From NCBI RefSeq assembly GCF_041365695.1, contig NZ_JBGFSJ010000004.1, forward strand, positions 186,001 through 250,000: a DNA stretch of 64,000 nucleotides. Direction: 5' to 3'. The translations under genes and the position numbers were made by a program. Position 1 is the stretch's first letter. Every line of letters begins with the position of its first letter. The stretch comes from Rhodosalinus sp041365695 (lineage in GTDB: Bacteria > Pseudomonadota > Alphaproteobacteria > Rhodobacterales > Rhodobacteraceae). Of this stretch, positions 52,905 to 64,000 are shown in pieces. The notes beneath the pieces were generated by a model. It searched no databases and was not told the DNA's origin. It saw only the letters and a program-made list of their open reading frames with translations.

Positions 52905-53989
52905 GGCAGCCCTCCGAGGTCCAGCACCATGCCGGGGCGGATCACGCCACCCACCGCCGGGATCTCCGCGCCGCCGCCAAGCTGGCGGGTGAGCGCATCA
53001 TAGCGCCCGCCGGTGGCCACCGGCGCGAGGTCCGGCCGCGCCTCGGCGTAGAAGCCGAAGACGAAGCCGTCGTAATACTCCATAGAGGTGCGCCCGTAGC
53101 TCGCCTCGAAATCCAGCGCCGCCACGTCGACACCGCGCGACGACAACGCGTCGAGCCGGCGCGCCAGCCGGTCCACCGCAACCCCGATGGAGGGGAGGTC
53201 CACGGCGATGTCGCGCAGGTGTTCCAGCGCGAAGACGCAGGTCTCGCGCACGCCCAGAAGCGCGTCCACCAGATCGAGCTGCGCCGCGGGCAGCGGCGGC
53301 GCGGCGGCGTCCTCGCGCAGGGCCGCGATCCGGTCCGCGATCTCCTCCGGCCCGCGCTTGCCCAGAAGCGGCGCGGCCCGCGCCATCGGGTCGGAATCGG
53401 CGAGCAGCGCGGCGCGCGCGGGCGGCGGCGCGCTCCGTCCCGCGAAGTGCTCCAGAAGCGCGCGGAACCGCCGCGGCCGCCAGATGTGGCGCATGAGCGC
53501 GGCCTTGCGCCGCTCCGTCGTCTCGAGCCCGCGCACGGCGGCGGCGAGAAGGCCGATATCGCCCGTGGCCGCGCGCAGGCCGAGAGGCGCGAGCGTCCGG
53601 GAGAAGAGCGCGAACACCTCGGCGTCGGCGGCGGCGGGATCCGTCCGGTCGAAGACCTCGTAGCCCACCTGGAGATACTCGCTCGCGCGGGAGGGGTCGT
53701 CCTCCTGACGCCGGAAGACCTCGCCCGCATAGGTGTAGCGCGCGGGCTCGGCGCCGTGGGCCATGTGCATCTGCACCACGGGCACGGTGAAATCCGGGCG
53801 CAGCATCTGCTCGCCCCGGAGCGGATCCTGCGTGGTGTAGGCGCGGGCCCGGATGTCCTCGCCGTAGAGGTCGAGCAGCGTGTCGGCGGGCTGCAGAATC
53901 GCGCAGTCCACCGGCTGCGCGCCCGCCGCCTCGAAGCGCGCCACGAGCCGCGCGGCCAGCGCGCGCGTCTCGGCGGTGCGGGGGCTCAT
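52901..53989 (-). CDS. hisZ: HisZ, regulatory subunit of ATP phosphoribosyltransferase
   Basis: 362 residues, a HisRS-like class II fold without tRNA charging. LRPDFTVPVVQMHMAHG and YTYAGEVFRRQEDDPSR are the motif-2-like blocks; the HisA-like region is DFEASYGRTSMEYYDGFVFGFYAEA. It forms the hetero-octamer with short HisG and confers histidine feedback. It begins at MSPRTAE, a 4-bp overlap with hisS. Residues unlike the family are not evident. Confidence 0.92.
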   Translation of the reverse strand: MSPRTAETRALAARLVARFEAAGAQPVDCAILQPADTLLDLYGEDIRARAYTTQDPLRGEQMLRPDFTVPVVQMHMAHGAEPARYTYAGEVFRRQEDDPSRASEYLQVGYEVFDRTDPAAADAEVFALFSRTLAPLGLRAATGDIGLLAAAVRGLETTERRKAALMRHIWRPRRFRALLEHFAGRSAPPPARAALLADSDPMARAAPLLGKRGPEEIADRIAALREDAAAPPLPAAQLDLVDALLGVRETCVFALEHLRDIAVDLPSIGVAVDRLARRLDALSSRGVDVAALDFEASYGRTSMEYYDGFVFGFYAEARPDLAPVATGGRYDALTRQLGGGAEIPAVGGVIRPGMVLDLGGLP

Positions 53990-55614
53990 CCGTGGGCGTC
54001 CAGGATCTCGCGCACGCGGTGGGCGAGCTCGACGCGCGGCACCTCGACCTGGCTCGGGCGCTCCTTCCATTCCTTGAGCGTCGCGCTTTCGGCGATCTGC
54101 GCGCCGAGGATCAGGTCCTTGAGCTGGACGACCCCGCGCGCCTTCTCGTCCTCGCCCTCGATCACGGCGACGGGCGCGCCGCGGCGGTCGGCGTATTTCA
54201 TCTGGTTGCCGAAGTTCTTCGGGTTGCCGAGATAGACCTCCGCGCGGATGCCGGCCTGGCGCAGCTCGGCCACCATCGCCTGGTAGTCGGCCATGCGGTC
54301 GCGATCCATCACCGTGACGACGACCGGCGCGTGCGTCTTGCTGTGCACCCGCCCCTTCTCGCGCAGCGCGGCGAGCAGGCGGTCCACCCCGATGGAGACG
54401 CCGGTGGCCGGCACCGGCTGCCCGGTGAAGCGTTTCACCAGGTCGTCGTAGCGCCCGCCGCCCGCCACCGAGCCGAACTGCCGCGGCCGCCCCTTCTCGT
54501 CGAGGATCTCGAAGGTGAGCTCGGCCTCGAAGACCGGCCCGGTGTAGTAGCCGAGGCCGCGGACCACCGAGGGGTCTATTGTGATTTGGTTTGGCTCATA
54601 ACCCTGCGCGGCAAGAAGCTCCGCCATTTTCTTGAGCTCAGCGACACCCTCAACACCCACGGAGGAGCCTTCAACAATCTCTGAAAGATAGTTCAGGGTC
54701 GCGACGTTGCGGAGAGCGGCCGCACCAGGGCTGCGGCCGAAAAGTTCCGTGAATCCGGAAGCGTAAGCGTTGGATAGATCGGCAGTCATGTCACTGTCAC
54801 GATTGGCAGCCGTCTGGGCCTGATCGCGCAGTCGCTGGTCGATTGCTGTGGACGCGCCGACAAAGCGCATTATGACCGCGATTTGCGCGTTGCTGAGTTT
54901 TGCCCCCTCGGTAAAGTCACCACTCTCATCTTTTCGGCCTGCGCCAAGAAGATCACGTACTCCGTTCACGCCTAAACGGTCGAGCTTGTCTATTGCTCGA
55001 AGCACAATGCCTCGCGCATGGCTGTGCTCTTCGTCATCGTGAAGCCCTGCGACCTCCAGCACGCCGTTCAGCACCTTGCGATTGTTCACCCGCACCACGT
55101 AGTCCCCGCGCGGGATGCCCACGGCCTCCAGCGTGTCGGCGAGCATGGCACAGATCTCGGCGTCGGCGGCCACGCTGGCCGCCCCCACGGTGTCGGCGTC
55201 GCACTGGTAGAACTGGCGGTAGCGCCCCGGCCCCGGCTTCTCGTTCCGCCAGACCGGGCCCATCGCGTAGCGGCGGTAGGGCGTGGGCAGCTCCTGCCGG
55301 TGCTGGGCGTAGACCCGGGCGAGCGGCGCGGTCAGGTCGTAGCGCAGCGCCAGCCAGTCGCCCTTGCCGCCCTCCTCGTCCTCGGCCCAGGCGAAGACCC
55401 CGGCATGCGGGCGGTCCACGTCAGGAAGATACTTCCCGAGCGCCTCCAGAGTCTCCACCGCGGGGCTTTCGAGGGCGTCGAAGCCGTAGAGATGATAGAC
55501 CCGCGCGATGGTCTCCAGCATGGCCGCGCGCTCGCTCACCTCGGCGCCGAAATAGTCGCGGAAGCCCTTGGGGTTCTCCGCCTTCGGGCGCGGCTGCTTC
55601 TTCTCCTTGGCCAT
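53986..55614 (-). CDS. hisS: Histidyl-tRNA synthetase (alphaproteobacterial type)
   Basis: 542 residues from MAKEKKQ; a GTG four codons earlier (55626) is also possible. Class II motifs: KGFRDYFGAEVSERAAML, motif 2 MGPVWRNEKPGPGRYRQFYQCDADT, the HisA block VVRGLGYYTGPVFEAE, and SIGVDRLLAAL (motif 3), then the anticodon-binding domain (about 445-542). RGLGYYTGPVFE is the alpha/eukaryote-like variant. Codons from about residue 185 to 346 (54575-55060) are distinctly less GC-rich (about 55-60% in the sampled lines versus up to 80% in flanks) yet in frame. It precedes hisZ-hisG, overlapping hisZ by 4 bp. Confidence 0.93.
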   Translation of the reverse strand: MAKEKKQPRPKAENPKGFRDYFGAEVSERAAMLETIARVYHLYGFDALESPAVETLEALGKYLPDVDRPHAGVFAWAEDEEGGKGDWLALRYDLTAPLARVYAQHRQELPTPYRRYAMGPVWRNEKPGPGRYRQFYQCDADTVGAASVAADAEICAMLADTLEAVGIPRGDYVVRVNNRKVLNGVLEVAGLHDDEEHSHARGIVLRAIDKLDRLGVNGVRDLLGAGRKDESGDFTEGAKLSNAQIAVIMRFVGASTAIDQRLRDQAQTAANRDSDMTADLSNAYASGFTELFGRSPGAAALRNVATLNYLSEIVEGSSVGVEGVAELKKMAELLAAQGYEPNQITIDPSVVRGLGYYTGPVFEAELTFEILDEKGRPRQFGSVAGGGRYDDLVKRFTGQPVPATGVSIGVDRLLAALREKGRVHSKTHAPVVVTVMDRDRMADYQAMVAELRQAGIRAEVYLGNPKNFGNQMKYADRRGAPVAVIEGEDEKARGVVQLKDLILGAQIAESATLKEWKERPSQVEVPRVELAHRVREILDAHG

Positions 55615-55740
55615 GGGAACGATCACTCCGGGGTCGGGTCGCGGCGGGGTCTAGCCGAAGGGGCGCGGCGGGGCAAGGCGGGCCCGGCTTGCCCCGCCCG
55701 GCGCACCGGTGCAAATGTGGACAGGAGCACGGAGCGCGAC

Positions 55741-55956
55741 ATGACGAGCGACGAGGAAACCCGCATCGACAGGCTGGAGCGGCACGTGGCCGAACTGGAG
55801 CGCGCGCAGGAGACGCTGTCGGAGATCGTGACGCGCCAGCGCGACGAGATCGACCGGCTGTCGCGCCGGGTCGCGCGCCTGATGGAACGCGAGGCCGAGC
55901 GCGAGGCGGAGGCCGGCGCCGTCGTGCTGGGCGATCAGCGGCCGCCGCACTGGTAG
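55741..55956 (+). CDS. slyX: SlyX family protein
   Basis: 71 residues, an almost continuous heptad coiled coil: ETRIDRLERHVAELERAQETLSEIVTRQRDEIDRLSRRVARLM, then a short tail ending GDQRPPHW. The PPHW/PPHY terminus is the SlyX hallmark. Function is unknown beyond the name from E. coli lysis-related genetics. It is divergent from hisS; 9 bp separate its stop from the convergent lipoprotein gene. Confidence 0.85.
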   Translation: MTSDEETRIDRLERHVAELERAQETLSEIVTRQRDEIDRLSRRVARLMEREAEREAEAGAVVLGDQRPPHW

Positions 55957-55965
55957 GCCCGCGCG

Positions 55966-56827
55966 TCAGCGTCCCTTGATGTCGAGCGCCAGCGCCGCGC
56001 CATCGTGCAGCAGCAGGTTCTTCCAGACCGGGTTCTCGCCGAAGCGTTCGTAGATGCTGACGAACACGGTGTCGCGCTCCATCCGCGAGATGCGCCGCCC
56101 GCAGGGTTCGTTCCGCGCGACGGCGCAGATGCGCGACTTGAGACGCTCATAGGCGCTGTCGGTCTTCGAATAGGGCTGCGCCTCGGCGGGCAGGCCGTAG
56201 CGAATCTGCTCGTGCATCGAGGGCGCGCCGAAAAGCGCGAGCGCGGCGGTGAACTGGCGCGGGCAGCCATCGTCGAAACCGGTCAGGTAAAATGTGTGGG
56301 CCCCGGTGTTGCCGGGATCGCTGTCGTGAAGCCGCCAGCCCGCCGCCCGCTCGATCTCGGCGCCGAGGGACCGGCGCGGCGCGTCGCAGACCCGGGCGAG
56401 CTCGCCGTAGGGCAGGCGCGTGCCGAAGGCCACGTCGCGCCCGTCGGGCCCGTCGGAGGCCGGGGGCAACGCGGCCCCCTCCGGCATAGGGCGGGCCGCC
56501 TCCCCGCCCCCGAAGAGACGCGCGAAAAGGCCGCCGCCGGGCGCCGCCGCCCGGCTTTCCGCGGCGGTGGCCGGATCGCTTTCGCCGCCGCCTAGTCCGG
56601 GCCCGCCAATGGCCGGTGCCTCCCCGTCCTGCGCCGCGCCGACGGCCCCGCTCCCGAAGAGCCGTGACAGAAGGCCCGCACCCCGCCCGCCTTCCTCCGC
56701 GGTGGCGGCCCTCGCGTCGCCATCGCCGCGGGCGGTCGCGCCCGGCGCCTCGGCGCGCGGCGCGTCGCCGCCGCAGCCTGCAAGGACCGCCAGCGCCACG
56801 AGCGCGGCCGCGCCCGCGGTGCGGCGG

Positions 56828-56844
<17 letters not shown>
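55966..56844 (-). CDS. Predicted lipoprotein, hypothetical
   Basis: 292 residues. The lipobox LVALAVLAGC (Cys at about 24) makes it a lipoprotein. A low-complexity Ala/Gly/Glu region (about 28-150) contains two copies of a motif with LSRLFGSG and LFARLFGGG, then a folded domain with three Cys (RVCDAP, DDGCPRQ, ICAVARNEPCG) including GAHTFYLTGFDDGCPRQFTAALALFG. I do not recognise the family. Its 5' end overlaps the last 17 bases of dnaE. Confidence 0.72.
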
Positions 56845-60334
<3,490 letters not shown>

Positions 60335-60477
60335 GGCGCGAGACTCGCCGAAAGCGGCGGCGCGCGCAAGCGCCCGCCGCCGCGCGCCGCCCGTTTCGCG
60401 CGCACCGGCGTGGCCGGGGACCGCGCGCAGGCGGCAGCGCGATTGCGGAGCGTGGCGGGATCGGGCTAAAGCGGACG

Positions 60478-62037
60478 GTGACCGGCGCGGCGGAGACGAG
60501 AGATTTGACCAGGGCGGGCCAGAGCGTTCTGAGCCTCGAGGGGCTCACCAAGATCTATCCCGGCGTGCGCGCCTGCGACGACGTCTCGCTCGAGATCGCG
60601 GCGGGCGAGGTGCACGCGCTCCTGGGCGAGAACGGCGCCGGCAAGACGACGCTGGTGAAGATGATCTACGGGCTCGTGCAGCCCGACGCGGGGCGCATGA
60701 CGCTGCGCGGCGCCCCCTACGCCCCGCCGGAACCCCGCGCGGCCCGCGCGGCGGGCGTGGCCATGGTGTTCCAGCATTTCTCGCTCTTCGACGCGCTCTC
60801 GGTGGCCGAGAACATCGCGCTCGGGATGGAGACTGCGCCGCCGCCCCGCGCGCTGGCGCAGCGGATCGCCGAGGTCTCGCAGCTCTACGGTCTGCCGCTC
60901 GACCCGGCGCGGACCGTGGGCACGCTCTCTGCGGGCGAGCGGCAGCGCGTGGAGATCGTGCGCTGCCTGCTGCAGGAGCCCCGGCTTCTGATCATGGACG
61001 AACCGACATCGGTGCTGACGCCGCAGGAAACGGAGATCCTGTTCGAGACGTTGCGCAAGCTGGCCGCGGAGGGGACGTCGATCCTCTACATCTCGCACAA
61101 GCTCGAGGAGATCCGCGCGCTCTGCGACCGCGCGACGATCCTGCGTCGCGGGCGGGTGGTGGCCCGCCCCGACCCGCGGCAGAGCACGGCACGCGAGATG
61201 GCCGAGGCGATGGTGGGCGGCGCCTTCGATACCACGGCCCGCGCGCGCCGCGACACGGGCGAGGTCGCGCTGGAGGCACGCGGTCTTTCGCTTCCGGCGC
61301 CGGGAGATTTCGGCACCGCGCTTCGCGACGTGAGTTTCGCCCTGCGTCAGGGCGAGGTGCTGGGGATCGGCGGCGTGGCCGGCAACGGGCAGGAAGAGCT
61401 TCTTGCCGCGCTCTCGGGCGAACGGCGCGCGCCGCGGGGCGCGGTTTTCCTGCAGGGCCGCGACGTGGGCGCGCTCGGGCCCGCCCAGCGCCGGGCCCTC
61501 GGCCTTGCCAGCGCGCCGGAGGAACGTCTCGGCCACGCCGCCGTGCCCGAGATGAGCCTGACCCGCAACGCGCTTCTGACCGCGGCCGCGACACGCGGGC
61601 TGGCGCCGCGCGGGATGATCGACTGGGGCGCCGCGCGGCGCTTCGCCGAGGAGGTGATCGCCCGCTTCGACGTGCGCACGCCGGGGCCCGAGGTCGCGGC
61701 GCGGGCGCTTTCGGGCGGCAACCTGCAGAAATTCGTGATCGGGCGGGAGTTGCTGCAGACGCCGGTCGCGCTTGTCGTGAACCAGCCGACCTGGGGCGTC
61801 GACGCGGCCGCGGCCGCGACGATCCGGCAGGCGCTCATGGACATGGCCGCCCGGGGCGCGGCCGTTCTCGCGATCAGCCAGGATCTCGACGAGCTGATGG
61901 AGATATCCGACCGCTTCGGCGCGCTCAACGCCGGACGGTTGAGCGCGGTGCGCCCCGTGGGCGAACTCGACCGGGAACGCATCGGCCTGATGATGGGCGG
62001 CGCCCACGACATGGAGGTGGCGCATGTGGCGCAGTGA
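60478..62037 (+). CDS. BMP/nucleoside-type ABC transporter ATPase, double NBD
   Basis: 519 residues from a GTG; a TTG about 10 codons later is an alternative. Two nucleotide-binding domains as in simple-sugar and BMP-type (YufO, NupA) importers. Domain 1: LLGENGAGKTTLVKMIYG, LSAGERQRVEIVRCLLQEP, LLIMDEPTSVLTPQE. Domain 2: GIGGVAGNGQEELLAALSG and LSGGNLQKFVIGRELLQ; its Walker A is degenerate (GVAGNGQEE), typical of the second half. Walker B in domain 2 (LVVNQPTWGVD) has N-Q in place of D-E, so its hydrolysis is probably impaired. The next gene is 28 bp downstream. Confidence 0.9.
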   Translation: MTGAAETRDLTRAGQSVLSLEGLTKIYPGVRACDDVSLEIAAGEVHALLGENGAGKTTLVKMIYGLVQPDAGRMTLRGAPYAPPEPRAARAAGVAMVFQHFSLFDALSVAENIALGMETAPPPRALAQRIAEVSQLYGLPLDPARTVGTLSAGERQRVEIVRCLLQEPRLLIMDEPTSVLTPQETEILFETLRKLAAEGTSILYISHKLEEIRALCDRATILRRGRVVARPDPRQSTAREMAEAMVGGAFDTTARARRDTGEVALEARGLSLPAPGDFGTALRDVSFALRQGEVLGIGGVAGNGQEELLAALSGERRAPRGAVFLQGRDVGALGPAQRRALGLASAPEERLGHAAVPEMSLTRNALLTAAATRGLAPRGMIDWGAARRFAEEVIARFDVRTPGPEVAARALSGGNLQKFVIGRELLQTPVALVVNQPTWGVDAAAAATIRQALMDMAARGAAVLAISQDLDELMEISDRFGALNAGRLSAVRPVGELDRERIGLMMGGAHDMEVAHVAQ

Positions 62038-62064
62038 ACCGCGGACGCGCCAGGTGACCGGCTC

Positions 62065-63150
62065 ATGATCGCGCTGGAAAAACGCCCGCAGCCCTCGCGC
62101 GGCTGGACCGCGGGCGCGCCCGTCATCGCAGTCGCGCTGACCATGCTCGCCGGCGGGGCGCTCTTCGCGGCGCTTGGCGCGGATCCGCTGGAGGCGATCC
62201 GCGTCATCTTCTGGGATCCGCTCTTCCATCCGCAATTCGCCGCCTATTCGCGGCCGCAACTTCTGGTGAAGGCCGGGCCGCTCATCCTGATCGCCATCGG
62301 GCTTGCCATCGGCTTCCGCGCGGGGGTGTGGAACATCGGCGCCGAGGGGCAATACATCATCGGCGCGATCTGCGGGGCGGGCGCGGCACTGGCCTTCTAC
62401 CCGTCCGCCTCGCCCCTCATCTTCCCGCTTGCCGTTCTGGCCGGCGCGGCGGGCGGCTTCGCCTGGGGGATGATCCCCGCGCTGCTTCGCGTGCGCTTCG
62501 GCACCAACGAGATCCTCGTGTCGCTCATGCTGGTCTACGTGGCAGAGGCGGTGCTGGCCTCGGCCTCCTCGGGCCTTCTCAAGAACCCTGAGGGCATGGG
62601 CTTTCCGGGCTCGCGCAACCTTGCGCAGTGGGAGGCGACCGCCAATCCCGAACTCGTCGCCGGGACCGGCATGCATTGGGGCGTCGTCGCGGCCTTCGCC
62701 GCCGTGATCGCGGCGCAGGTGCTGATGGCGCGCCATATCCTCGGCTTCCAGATCCAGCTCATGGGTGCGGCGCCGCGCGCGGCGCGGTTTTCGGGCGTGA
62801 ACGCGGCGCGCATCACCCTCGTCAGCCTCGGGCTTGCCGGCGCGCTGGCCGGCATGGCGGGGCTCTTCGAGGTCACGGGACCCGCCGGGCAGATCACCAT
62901 CGACTTCGGCTCGGGCTACGGCTTCACCGCGATCATCGTGGCCTTCCTCGGCCGGCTCAACCCGCTCGGCATCCTCGCGGCGGGGCTACTGATGGCGCTC
63001 ACCTACATCGGCGGCGAACTCGCGCAGCTGATGCTCGGGCTGCCCGCCGCCGCGATCCAGCTCTTCCAGGGAATGCTGCTTTTCTTCCTGCTGGCCGCGG
63101 ACGTGTTCGCCAACTACCGGATCCGGATCGGCCGGCGGGAGGTGGGGTGA
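62065..63150 (+). CDS. BMP/nucleoside-type ABC transporter permease 1 (YufP/NupB-like)
   Basis: 361 residues, about nine membrane helices. Conserved stretches: GLAIGFRAGVWNIGAEGQYIIGAICGAGAALA, RVRFGTNEILVSLMLVYVAEAVLA and the later GSGYGFTAIIVAFLGRLNPLG, as in the BPD_transp_2 family. It overlaps the next permease by one base (ATGA at 63147-63150 region). Family members import nucleosides or purine-related compounds; the substrate here is not shown. Confidence 0.9.
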   Translation: MIALEKRPQPSRGWTAGAPVIAVALTMLAGGALFAALGADPLEAIRVIFWDPLFHPQFAAYSRPQLLVKAGPLILIAIGLAIGFRAGVWNIGAEGQYIIGAICGAGAALAFYPSASPLIFPLAVLAGAAGGFAWGMIPALLRVRFGTNEILVSLMLVYVAEAVLASASSGLLKNPEGMGFPGSRNLAQWEATANPELVAGTGMHWGVVAAFAAVIAAQVLMARHILGFQIQLMGAAPRAARFSGVNAARITLVSLGLAGALAGMAGLFEVTGPAGQITIDFGSGYGFTAIIVAFLGRLNPLGILAAGLLMALTYIGGELAQLMLGLPAAAIQLFQGMLLFFLLAADVFANYRIRIGRREVG

Positions 63151-64000
63151 TGGATCTCGGCGCGATCCAGCCGGCGGTGTTCACCGCGGCGATCATCGTC
63201 TCCGCGACGCCGATCCTGCTCGCCGCGATCGGGGAACTCGTGGCCGAGCGGTCGGGCGTGCTGAACCTCGGGGTGGAGGGGATGATGATCACCGGCGCGG
63301 TGATGGGCTTCGCCGTGGCGGTCACGAGCGGCAACCCCGCGCTCGGCTTCCTGGCCGCGGCCGCGGCGGGCGCGGGCCTGAGCCTCGCCTTCGGCGTGCT
63401 GACGCAGTTCTTCCTCGCCAATCACGTGGCCACCGGCCTCGCATTGACGCTCGCGGGGCTCGGGCTGTCGGCGCTCATCGGCAAGCCGTTCGAGGGGATG
63501 AAGGCGCCGCCCACGCCGCGGCTGGACCTCGGGCCGCTCTCCGAGATCCCGTATCTCGGCCGCGCGCTCTTCGCGCACGATCCGATCGTCTATCTGAGCC
63601 TCGCGATCGTCGCCGCGGTCTGGGTCTTCCTGCGCCTCACCCGCGGAGGGCTCGTCCTGCGCGCCGTGGGAGAAAGCGCCGAGGCCGCCCACGCGCTCGG
63701 CTACAAGGTCGTGCGGGTGCGGCTTCTCGCGATCCTTTTCGGGGGCGCCTGCGCCGGGCTCGGGGGTGCGTATCTTTCGCTCGTCCGCGTGCCGCAATGG
63801 ACCGAGGGCATGACGGCCGGCGCCGGGTGGATCGCGCTCGCCATCGTGGTCTTCGCGTCCTGGCGGGCCGGGCGCATCCTTATCGGCGCCTATCTTTTCG
63901 GCGGGGTCAGCGTGCTGCAACTGAACCTGCAGGCCGCCGGGGCGGACGTGCCCGTCGCGCTCTTGTCGGCTTCGCCCTATCTGGTAACGATCCTCGTGCT
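63150..64000 (+). CDS. BMP/nucleoside-type ABC transporter permease 2 (YufQ/NupC-like), partial
   Basis: 284 codons are present and the frame runs off the right edge. It starts ATG at 63150, inside the previous stop. The sequence MDLGAIQPAVFTAAIIVSATP and GELVAERSGVLNLGVEGMMITGAV are the typical opening of the second BMP permease; LRAVGESAEAAHALGYKVVRVRL, then GGAYLSLVRVPQWTEGMTAGAGWIALAIVVF, are also conserved. The binding protein (BMP lipoprotein) is not in the window and may lie beyond the edge. Confidence 0.9.
   Translation, partial: MDLGAIQPAVFTAAIIVSATPILLAAIGELVAERSGVLNLGVEGMMITGAVMGFAVAVTSGNPALGFLAAAAAGAGLSLAFGVLTQFFLANHVATGLALTLAGLGLSALIGKPFEGMKAPPTPRLDLGPLSEIPYLGRALFAHDPIVYLSLAIVAAVWVFLRLTRGGLVLRAVGESAEAAHALGYKVVRVRLLAILFGGACAGLGGAYLSLVRVPQWTEGMTAGAGWIALAIVVFASWRAGRILIGAYLFGGVSVLQLNLQAAGADVPVALLSASPYLVTILV

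Overview
The window looks like chromosome of a high-G+C alphaproteobacterium of the order Rhodobacterales (Rhodobacteraceae/Paracoccaceae-like). The evidence is the tol cluster with ybgC, the short-form hisG-hisZ-hisS block, the alphaproteobacterial type of HisRS, a class II (cobalamin) ribonucleotide reductase divergent from a DUF1489 gene, several small Rhodobacterales-type proteins, and many ABC uptake operons. Species assignment is not possible from this alone.

Layout. 0-3 kb: ybgC-tolQ-tolR-tolA-tolB (minus strand; tolB runs off the left end). 3-15.2 kb: mixed housekeeping and small-molecule genes: prpE behind a perfect palindrome, a CIA30 protein, a DUF4396 membrane protein, an amidase, nadK, glyA, an alpha/beta hydrolase, a LysR/HisD-paralogue divergent pair, and a DUF1194 vWA-like protein. 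A 47-G run plus 9 Ns at 7828-7884 marks an assembly gap between two strong terminator palindromes. 15.3-23.9 kb: a peptide-type ABC transporter (fused double ATPase, two permeases, Tat-exported binding protein), a CocE-type hydrolase, and a divergent Xre regulator with a dyad in its own promoter. 24-27.7 kb: a flavin-binding stress-type protein, a Calx-beta secreted protein, a gene broken by two frameshifts, and an IS5-family transposase remnant.

27.7-41.2 kb is the most distinctive part. One arm (minus) carries an oligopeptide-type ABC transporter, an M32 carboxypeptidase and a DMT exporter. The divergent arm (plus) carries a GntR regulator, a creatininase-family amidohydrolase, a PanE-like reductase, an SDR, a PgdA/PuuE-like deacetylase and an isoaspartyl peptidase. 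Nearly all of these genes are joined by 4-10 bp overlaps. I infer an uptake and breakdown pathway for an unidentified amide, cyclic imide or modified peptide. The island ends beside tRNA-Gln(TTG), next to repeats that resemble integrase arm sites and a degenerate reading frame.

41.8-49 kb: a BON-MscS channel and a spermidine/putrescine-type potABCD operon followed by a YtcJ-like amidohydrolase. 49-60.4 kb: core genes clpS, nrdJ, DUF1489, hisG-hisZ-hisS, slyX, a lipoprotein and dnaE. Inside hisS, a block of about 480 bp (54575-55055) has clearly lower G+C and different codon use from its flanks while the frame stays intact, which suggests a recombination patch. 60.5-64 kb: a BMP/nucleoside-type ABC transporter (ATPase and two permeases; the last runs off the right end).

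No CRISPR array, rRNA, intact transposon or prophage was seen.
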